The notes under the pieces were generated by a model. It had not been told where the DNA came from. It saw only the letters and a list, made by a program, of their open reading frames with translations, and did not search any database. This document shows positions 20,413-27,827 of a DNA stretch of 27,827 nucleotides, one piece after another (within the stretch, counting starts at the first letter, position 1; every line of letters starts with the position of its first letter). Made by a program: the position numbers and the translations under genes. Source of the stretch: Chara braunii (taxonomy: Eukaryota > Streptophyta > Charophyceae > Charales > Characeae); NCBI GenBank assembly GCA_003427395.1, contig BFEA01000072.1:2793327-2821153 (forward strand). The letters are read 5' to 3'.

Positions 20413-21307
20413 TAAAAATTAAAAAATAAAATAAAAATAAAATAACAAGAGAAAATGGTACTTAGGGGTACGAGGGAATTATCGGCAACCTGTCGGTTCT
20501 GCCAATCGGGCCCGTAGTTGGGGCCGACAACAAAACCAAAGGGGATACCTCCGCCGGACCCTCAACTCCTCGGTTTTCTTCGAGATGATCCACGTGCTAC
20601 TATCGTCATTTGTTGGCCTCGACCCCCGTACCTCCCGCATGAAAGTCTGACATCGTAACCATTAGTGTTAGGCCCAAGGCTGAGCTTAGCACTCAGATAG
20701 TTCAACATAAACAAGTGTTGCGAAGCGCGTAGGCCTAGCCAAATGCCCCAAAGCCACACCTTTCACCGACCCACGGTGCCTATCACTCGTTAGAGCCTTG
20801 TTCCGCCCTTAGTTATCGTGCACGCCTCTCCTTATACCAAAATCACATTGTCGTTACTTCATGCTGACGCAAAAGGTCATTACTCACAAGTTATCCTCTT
20901 ACCATTCTAACAACCGAAAGAAAATTCAAATTTTACCCGCGCCCCTCTCCGTTTGCGCAGACCTTCTCCAAGGTTGCGGAAAACTCCTACTTGCGGGTAA
21001 CCGCGGCCAGGAGCCTTGTTGTGTCGCATGCTACATGGCTTCAGGTGTACTCTTCAAATAAATTAAAATAACCACTTATAAATCCGCAGCGCTGGCAGTC
21101 AAACCTTATGCTAGTTATGACGAATATGGCCTCCGTGCACGCACACGTCACGGTCAAACTTACAAATCAAAAGGAAAGATTATTTAATCCTAGTTTAATC
21201 AAAAATGAAAGTTGTCCGGCAACTGTGCCGCCTCTAGAATCATCAAAATAAAAGATCACATGCGCCTTCAAACTGCGCACCCATACACTTTCTCCTTTAT
21301 GTCAAAC
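20413..21307. other. Unassigned stretch
   Basis: No gene was recognised. AGGTGTACTCTTCAAATAAA near 21043 resembles AGGTGTACTCAATTTTCAAA of the 83-bp tandem unit downstream, so an older diverged copy may be present. Confidence 0.35.
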
Positions 21308-21473
21308 ACTTAGTCAACGTAAGAGGAAATACAACCGCGACTTGCGAGGTGTACTCAATTTTCAAATAAACTTATTTTCTATCACTTACAACTTAGTCAA
21401 CGTAAGAGGAAATACAACCGCGACTTGCGAGGTGTACTCAATTTTCAAACAAACTTATTTTCTATCACTTACA
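21308..21473 (+). repeat. 83-bp tandem duplication, nearly identical
   Basis: Copies at 21308-21390 and 21391-21473 begin ACTTAGTCAACGTAAGAGG and end TATCACTTACA. They differ at one base (T to C in AAATAAA versus AAACAAA). This marks a very recent duplication. Confidence 0.95.
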
Positions 21474-21482
21474 AAACAGAGT

Positions 21483-21514
21483 GGATACCCTTGTAAAGGT
21501 ATTCGCACCGACAG
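21483..21514 (-). repeat. Dispersed 32-bp repeat, partner of 2660-2691
   Basis: GGATACCCTTGT and TATTCGCACCGACAG are shared exactly with the reverse complement of 2660-2691. Only the five bases between them differ, at three positions. Confidence 0.65.
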
Positions 21515-23034
21515 TGCAAGGCTGAAATTTCAAAAAATATTTTGGGTGGGTGGGGTTATCGAGAGGTGCAAATTATAATTTTTGGGTTGGGTGGTCAGTG
21601 AAAAAAAAAATTGGGCGGGTTGGGTCACTGGTGAGGGGGAGGAAAAAATTACCATCTCTGCCATATGGGTGATCTGCAACTGTATGACCAAAAAACAACC
21701 CAATATATTTTAGTCTTGCAACATAATTTGGGTGATCTGCAAATTGTTGGTCATCATCCAACACGCGAACGTAAAATCGTTACCGATCTCTATGGTATGG
21801 TTGCAATTAATATCTGTATTTATACTTTTCACCGCCCGTTTTATACACTATCAGACTCTCCTGCAATTGCCTTCCGACATGATGTTGATATTTCCTACAG
21901 CCAAAGGATTGTAATTATACCAGGGAAAAGGGTTTTACCATTGTTGTTTTACAAGTAGCAATGAGGCAACACCAACTTGAAGTACTCAATGCCCGAGCAC
22001 GTGAGTGATTTAATCCTACATCCCACATTTTTGCCTACATTGTGCACGGACCTGGCCATTGCACGACTATTGTACATATCTCTTACCAATGGGAGTTGCG
22101 AGACAACGACGTCATGGTTCATGCCAAGGATCCCATGACTGATGTTATTGATTTTTAATGATGTCGTTTTCTTGTCACACCAAACCGTCTATGATCTTTT
22201 TTATGTCGAAGAAGATCATTCCTCTAACCCCATGCTGCAGCAGGACAATGTATCAACACTCTGCAACCTTCTCCTTTGCACAACTACAAACATTGTTACA
22301 CTCAGTTGTAGTCATTATTGGCTCTATCACAATCACTACAGTGTCATGGTTTCCGCATCCATCTGTGTAGAGGGTTGTCCCTTCATTCCTGGCCGCAGGC
22401 ACCCTCCACATTTGGACTGTATATCCATTTGTGGTTATGGGCGCTATACTAAATGCATGGTCTTTTGTGGTGAATTCTTTTTTTATTTTGGTCGGCAAAC
22501 ATGCCATTTGTCGGGGTTGTATGGTGAACATGCCCAACGTCAACCATTGTGGCAATTATTGTATTGAGAATGTTCAACTAGGTCTTCTATGTGTTAATTC
22601 ACCTCGTCCTTACAATGTACATCCTCTTTGTCGTTAACGACAAACTCATTCTTGAACATTTTTTTTTATCCTCCCATTTGCCTTCATTTTCATTTCACAC
22701 TTTGTACTTTCTATTGCTTTTCCTTTACCGTTCTTTGTTTGGCTCTTCTCCATCTCTCTTTCCTGTGTTAATCACCTCCCTCTTTACTCTACCTCTTTCT
22801 CACAACATACAAGTGAGTCGTTATGACACACAAGGATGGGGGCAACTCGCACTCAATTTCAGAAACGTGGTGAGCCTTGTACGTGAGAGGCATGGTGAAG
22901 GGTAAGCTACACGAAAAATGAGAAAAATAATGATTTAATCATTTAAGGGTGCCCTTCATGTTGATATTCTTTGTTTTTATTTCTATTTTTAGTTTGTTTT
23001 GCAAGATGCTATTTTTTTGTCCATAGACATGTGC
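21515..23034. other. Unassigned stretch with unrecognised open frames
   Basis: The longest frame, 22142-22567 (+, 141 codons), and 21665-21958 (+, 97 codons) show no known motif; overlapping frames on both strands are similarly open. GGGTGATCTGCAA occurs twice, at 21666 and 21731. A pyrimidine-rich stretch spans about 22660-22800. An exon of an unknown gene cannot be excluded, but nothing supports one. Confidence 0.3.
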
Positions 23035-23146
23035 CAGGGTAACCGACGTTCAGGACGGGCCGAACGCCAAACCCGAACGACCGAATGTACAGTACCCCTT
23101 GGGGATGCGCTCGGTCGTTTGGGTCAAATGCAGACAAAAAAAAATA

Positions 23147-23186
<40 letters not shown>

Positions 23187-23736
23187 TAAACAACATTTGT
23201 CCGAGCATTACATTCAAATTCCTTACCAAATTTGAAATAAAAATAAAACAAATAAGAAAAATAAGAAAAAATAAAAAAAGAATTAAATAGTGAGTGAGTG
23301 AGCACGTTTTCGACACTGCCATCTTTGAAGATTTTTCATTTTTCTTTGGCACAACCAAATGCCCTGAAAATTTACAGACGTGTACTTCACATAAATACAA
23401 AACATAAAAAGTTTTAAAAAATAATAAAACTATTTAGGTCCTACAATCAAGTGAAAACAAATAGTAAAAAGTGAAAAAAAACAAAAATAGTGAGTGGGCG
23501 AGCACGTTTTGACACCGCCATCTTTGGCGATTTTTAATTTTTGTTTGGCTTAGCAAAAGGACTTCAAGATTTATAGGCATTTACCTCACATCATAGTGAA
23601 CTCACAAAAAAAAAAAAAAAAAAAACTTATTTTTAGGCCCCGAAATAATTTTTGGCAGGGGCCGAACGCCTTCCGAATCGGACCTCAAACGCGACTCCAA
23701 ACGCCCGACCTCTGTACGTATAGGTTGGTGACCCTG
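23035..23736 (+). mobile_element. E3: third member of the E family
   Basis: Starts CAGGGTAACCGACG and ends GGTTGGTGACCCTG. It carries the family landmarks AACAACATTTGTCCGAGCAT, TTTGAAATAAAAATAAAA, the two GTGAGTG-GCGAGCACGTTTT blocks (about 23290 and 23488) and GGCAGGGGCCGAACGCC. CATGTGCC (left) and CATGTGTC (right) lie at the junctions and match at 7 of 8 bases if the left boundary is moved by one base. A (TAA)n run at about 23149-23184 sits inside. It is non-coding; frames on both strands cross simple repeats. Confidence 0.8.
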
Positions 23737-23745
23737 CATGTGTCA

Positions 23746-23747
<2 letters not shown>

Positions 23748-23822
<75 letters not shown>
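23748..23822. repeat. (TA)n then (CA)n microsatellite
   Basis: TA dinucleotides to about 23793, then CA dinucleotides to about 23821, a few bases right of E3. Confidence 0.95.
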
Positions 23823-23825
<3 letters not shown>

Positions 23826-25321
23826 GGACATGCAAACAAACAGTCAGCAACACAATAACAATTATATCCAATATAACACAAAGGTTATGTTGCGATCAAA
23901 TTAGGGATCTGAAAGTCACACCCACTTGATACCATGCAACACGCATACATCTTCACACAAAATAATGTAAGATTCTAAATACATATTTGCTACAAACTAA
24001 TATTTTTTATCAGTTGTGAACCATGACACTGGTGATTGTGGTTTCATCGTCTGATGGTTTAACAGGCGACTGAGATTTAATCTCAAACACTATGTTTGGT
24101 TGACACCTGGTACTGTGAATGGTGGACGGTGGATCGTGGGAAGTCGTAGATGAAAAAAAAACTACACGAGGAGTGTAAGCCTTGTGATAACATATGTACG
24201 GGAGTGTCTGGTTATCAAAGTGCGAGTGTCAAAGAGCATCAAGTGTCATACAATATAAAATAAAAAATATGAAATTTTTCGAAATGATAAGGGGTTTCTT
24301 TCATTTCGCTTTCCCCCAAAATTTGTGTGAGGGAAATAAATAAAAAGAAAGACAGGGCAACCACACAAATCTTCTTGTTAGTTTGCTTTCGTTTCGTTCC
24401 TCGAACAGGAGACTTCGTTGCCGCTTAGAAAGAAAAAGGAAAAGAAAAAAGAAATAACGGTATCCTTAAGTATCAAAAATAAACCATCCTCACCCCATAC
24501 ACACAAGTTCTTCTTTTTAGAAAAAAACAAAAGAAAAACAAAGTAAAAAATTAATACAAAATCCGAATGTATACATCTGCCGGATAAGGTCAGATACGCT
24601 CACTCACGACTAAGGCTATCTTTGAGCTCGAATGTATACATATAATAAAGAAGGTTAGATACGTTAGATGGAGACAGGAGAGGTGAGACAATTTGTCAGT
24701 GGTCACCTATGTTAGTGTCCTTATGACAGTCAATTAACCACTATTGCCTCTTAATTGTCAAGATATCGCCGCCTTTCGTGCTTATCCGCCGTATTAATTA
24801 GGGAAACCACCGTTTGATCCATCTGAGCCCGTTCTGAAATTACCAAATTTAGATTATGCTCCGTCATTCATAAGTTAGTGAGAATTGAGATTCAAATTGC
24901 AGAAAGTACTGAGAGATGGGCGATGCACTTGACAAACCAATGTGGAAAAACCTACCTAGGAAGGCCCCAAAATAGCCAAAACACAGGCTAGTAGTCACAT
25001 GTCTAATAAAAAATTCAAGACCGATCTTGGAGTGGGTCCCATTCCTTAAACAAGGTCACCCAAATGTTTCATGACTCGTTGTCATTACTGGAAAAACCTC
25101 CTAAGAGAATGAAAATTTCATTAAAATTGAGTTTTTTTTCATTTCGCAATTTGTACTTGAGTGACCCGAAAAGGTTGTTTGGACTTGCCGTTAAGGGCAA
25201 TTTTTTTGATGAATGATAATACATGAGACTATCACTCATCCGAAAATATGATGACCCTCATCGAATACACCAAATGACCACTTGAGGTCACTAAAGTATG
25301 TATTGCAAAATAAAAAAAAAA
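23823..25321. other. Unassigned stretch
   Basis: No gene or element was recognised. One diverged tandem pair is visible: CCGAATGTATACAT ... AGATACG near 24565 and TCGAATGTATACAT ... AGATACG near 24629 (step about 64 bp). A/G-rich runs lie near 24430-24550. Confidence 0.35.
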
Positions 25322-25410
25322 CTAGGTTACCAGCCTGGACATTCAAGACTCTTTTTTATTCTGGTTGTCTGATCGGACAACTCCCTCGGTCGTTCGAGCG
25401 GGGCCTAGTG
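25322..25410 (+). mobile_element. Lone E-family-like terminal sequence
   Basis: CTAGGTTACCAGCCTGGAC resembles the ends of E1 (TAGGGTAACCAGC) and of the nested element (CTAGGCTACCA). TCGGTCGTTCGAGCGGGGCC about 65 bp inside recalls the CGGTCGTTCGGGCCGAACG of E2. No second end was found, so it may be a truncated copy. Confidence 0.4.
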
Positions 25411-25729
25411 TCCGGGGTGGTTTAAAAATCGGGGAAGTGGTGTTGAGGGTTTTTTGGTCTGTGGGGGTGGGGTTTGGGGTACATAGTACTTATGGGAAGG
25501 ATGAGTGATTTTCGTTTAGGGGTTCTAAAAACGAAAACGAAAACATCAGATCTAAAAGATCTACGACCTAGATTGGACCAAATTCGAATTCGAATTGCGC
25601 GTCCGACCATCGTCCGCCTGTGTGCAACTTGGGCACATCGTGGAAGTTGACCGTTACCGAAATCATGCGCCAACAGCCACAACTAAATGAATGTTTCAGC
25701 CCCCGTGCAAGTGCATACCCCCCACCTTC

Positions 25730-25982
25730 CTCCTCCTCTATATCTCTCTCAACTCTCTCCTTCTCCTCCTTTCCCTCCTCTTTCTCGTCTTCCTTCTCCT
25801 CCTCCTCCTTTCCCTCTATCTCTTCCTCCTCCTCCTCCTCCTCCTCCTCCTTTTTGTCCACTTTTTTCTACTCCCCCTTTTCCTCTTCCTCCTCCTCCTC
25901 CTCCTTTTTGTCCACTTTTTTCTACTCCCCCTTTTCCTCTTCCTCCTCCTCCTCCTCTTTCTCTTCTTCTTCCTCATCCTCC
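25730..25982 (+). repeat. (TCC)n polypyrimidine tract with a 54-bp duplication
   Basis: Almost pure pyrimidine on the plus strand. A segment containing TTTTTGTCCACTTTTTTCTA occurs at 25851 and again 54 bases later at 25905. All three plus frames are open because of composition alone. Confidence 0.95.
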
Positions 25983-26235
25983 TTTTCAAAACATTATACT
26001 TGTACTATATGTCATTGTTACTATTGTCACCGCTTGGATTAACTCAACCATGTTCAGGGCAGTCCCTTATGAAATGTTCATCCTTACCGCATGTAAGCAC
26101 CCCATCTTTAATCCTCTGTATTTAGTTCCCGATCTTAAACCACCGGTCCCCCCGCCATTTTAAATTGTTGGTCCCTGTGAGTTAGGGCCGGGTTGTACGG
26201 AGGGGCGGCGACCGTACGGAGGCGCCGGGTTGTAC
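25983..26235. other. Unassigned spacer ending in CGTACGGAGG repeats
   Basis: No gene was seen. GTACGGAGG occurs three times within about 50 bp (26197-26240). Confidence 0.4.
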
Positions 26236-26645
26236 GGAGGCCGACGGGTCAAATCCCGCCATTTCGCAAGCGACAACTTTGCCGATTTTTTGTGCTCAGA
26301 AGAAATCATAAAATTATCTGAAAATTTGAGGGTCCGTAGATTAGGTCGTGATCTTTCAGGGAAAAATATCAGAAAAAAAAAACAAAAATTATTTTGTTGG
26401 TGAAATATTCACCGCGCCGATTCGGTTTATAGGAAATTACGGAGGTCGACGGGTCCAATCCCGCCATTTTGCAAGCGGCAACTTTGCCGATTTTTTGTGC
26501 TCATAAAAAATGATGAAATTGTCTGAAAATTCGAGGGTCCGTAGATTAGGTCGTGATCTTTTAGGGATAAATATCAGAAAAAAACAAAACAATTATTTTG
26601 ACGGTGAGATATTCGTCGCGCCGATTCGGTTTATTTGCAATTTTT
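26236..26645 (+). repeat. 205-bp tandem duplication
   Basis: Units 26236-26440 and 26441-26645 share GGAGG.CGACGGGTC, AACTTTGCCGATTTTTTGTG, GAGGGTCCGTAGATTAGGTC and CGCGCCGATTCGGTTTAT. By eye about 88-90% of bases agree. The frame at 26510-26740 starts within the second unit and is not matched in the first. Confidence 0.9.
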
Positions 26646-26689
26646 ATCACAAATTCCGTACGAAGGCCCGCCCGGTTTTCCACGCTGCA

Positions 26690-26727
26690 CTACCGGTACC
26701 CGTCGTGAAACGGCGCTACCGGTACCC
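26690..26727 (+). repeat. Short direct repeat CTACCGGTACCC
   Basis: Exact 12-bp copies at 26690 and 26716, 26 bases apart, each containing the palindrome ACCGGT. Confidence 0.8.
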
Positions 26728-27509
26728 CAAAGGTTTCTGATGTCGGGGGGACCTGTGGCTTAAGTAACACTCGATCTTTATCGAACGGCTATTGCACTAG
26801 GTATCCTTCCCAGTTCGTTATCACCTTTCTCCTCTTACTTGGAAATTTGGAAGGTAGTCATCCACGTACGTAGTCACATGCATGCAAGTCCTCACCCATT
26901 GATATAAAGAGTAGAAAAACAATTATGACGAAAAATATAACATGACAATTACGTGAGATATGTCATTAACCCCAACATAATAACAAAACATTTTTTTTTC
27001 CATGAACAAAATATGAGAGCATACGCATGACACATCAGTGCCAACCTCCACCATCAAACCAACGGGTTCCTCTTATGTCGCGTTTTGATCGGTTACCAAT
27101 CGATCCTCTTCGGGGGGGTCCCTTGAAACACAAAACCAAAAGGTTGACGTCCTTGTCGAAAACAGTTAAGTAGTTACTCTGTTCAACTACGTCCATGGAC
27201 CGTGGTTAGTTTGTTTTACTCGTTGGTCCTAGTACAATTTATTTTTGAAACAATGTTTTATCGTGTAGTCTTACCAAAGTAACTAATCTGACACCTTGGT
27301 CGTCGGCATCCCTGTAGGAGAATCGAAGCAAATTACACTATAAAATAAACTTTACGATACATTCTTTTGTGTGTGGGAGGCCCTTGTCATTTCAAAAGGT
27401 ATGCGCTAAAGGTACCTCCGGTCTTAGGTTTGCGTCCTTGTAACCATGCGGTCAGACCGACATGGTTCGATGCCCCTATGCTGCTACTTGCAACTATAAT
27501 TACTACATA

Positions 27510-27511
<2 letters not shown>
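26728..27511. other. Unassigned stretch
   Basis: No gene, RNA or repeat was recognised in this mixed-composition sequence. Confidence 0.35.

Positions 27512-27574
<63 letters not shown>
27512..27574. repeat. (CT)n microsatellite
   Basis: An uninterrupted run of about 31 CT dinucleotides. The minus-strand frame encoding Arg-Glu repeats across it is a product of this run. Confidence 0.97.
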
Positions 27575-27577
<3 letters not shown>

Positions 27578-27766
27578 TTTTTTTGTGTTTTGCAACAACT
27601 ACCTCTTCATTCAACGACATTTGAAATACACTGTCTGCGATATTTTGGAACAGTCTAAATATATCCGGTTCATCAACAACCCCAAATATATTGAAATTGT
27701 TTCAAAGTTTGAATGTATCGAGTCTATTGCACCTCTGCATTTTGAATACTGTGCAGTAGAGCAAAA

Positions 27767-27768
<2 letters not shown>

Positions 27769-27827
<59 letters not shown>
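27769..27827. repeat. (TG)n microsatellite running off the window
   Basis: Pure TG dinucleotides up to the last base given; its true length is unknown. Confidence 0.95.

Noticed and set aside
22142-22567. 141-codon plus-strand frame as a gene
   Set aside because: No recognisable domain, several overlapping frames on both strands are equally open, and no splice or promoter evidence could be seen.
25568-26163. Ser-, Leu/Phe-, Pro- and Glu-rich overlapping frames
   Set aside because: All frames are open because of the polypyrimidine composition.

Overview
This is a eukaryotic, repeat-dominated, apparently gene-free stretch. The best taxonomic clue is the decayed L1-clade LINE at about 14.5-19.6 kb. 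Its ORF2 has the plant-type order endonuclease, reverse transcriptase, FLWGG block and C-terminal zf-RVT zinc region. Together with tRNA-derived SINEs and long simple-sequence tracts, this suggests a streptophyte (land plant or charophyte alga) nuclear genome. The species cannot be told from the window. No intact protein-coding gene, rRNA or functional tRNA could be supported; most open frames lie inside repeats or simple-sequence tracts.

Layout. 1-2237: two tandem copies (A, B) of a repeat of about 942 bp. 2238-3570: unassigned, with homopolymer tracts. 3575-3900: three tRNA-like pol III promoter modules, SINE-like. 3900-6650: unassigned. 6658-9445: an array of eleven copies of one 24-nt core with diverged spacers. 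It is interrupted by a (TA)n tract and by two inverted-terminal-repeat elements, E1 (which itself contains a nested relative) and E2. 9580-10250: a tandem repeat of about 123 bp with alternating unit types. 10344-11966: two 520-bp foldback elements in direct orientation.

12257-14368: a large inverted repeat with arms of about 735 bp. Its centre is a (GA)n/poly-G tract containing a 184-base assembly gap. Part of each arm is homologous to the start of units A and B, so the two loci share a family. 14491-19630: a nearly full-length but dead LINE on the minus strand, with poly(A) tail and ORF2 stop still recognisable. 20260-20353: a SINE head on the minus strand. 21308-21473: a very recent 83-bp duplication. 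23035-23736: element E3, same family as E1 and E2. 25322: a lone end resembling that family. 25730-25982: a polypyrimidine tract. 26236-26645: a 205-bp tandem duplication. The window ends in a (TG)n tract.

The content records layers of mobile-element activity rather than a set of cooperating genes. The most unusual items are the 24-nt core array, the E family (hairpins near one end conserved in structure but not in sequence, and insertion of one member into another), and the A/B/C/D family with a partly covarying hairpin. All alignments were made by eye; identities are approximate unless a mismatch count is given.
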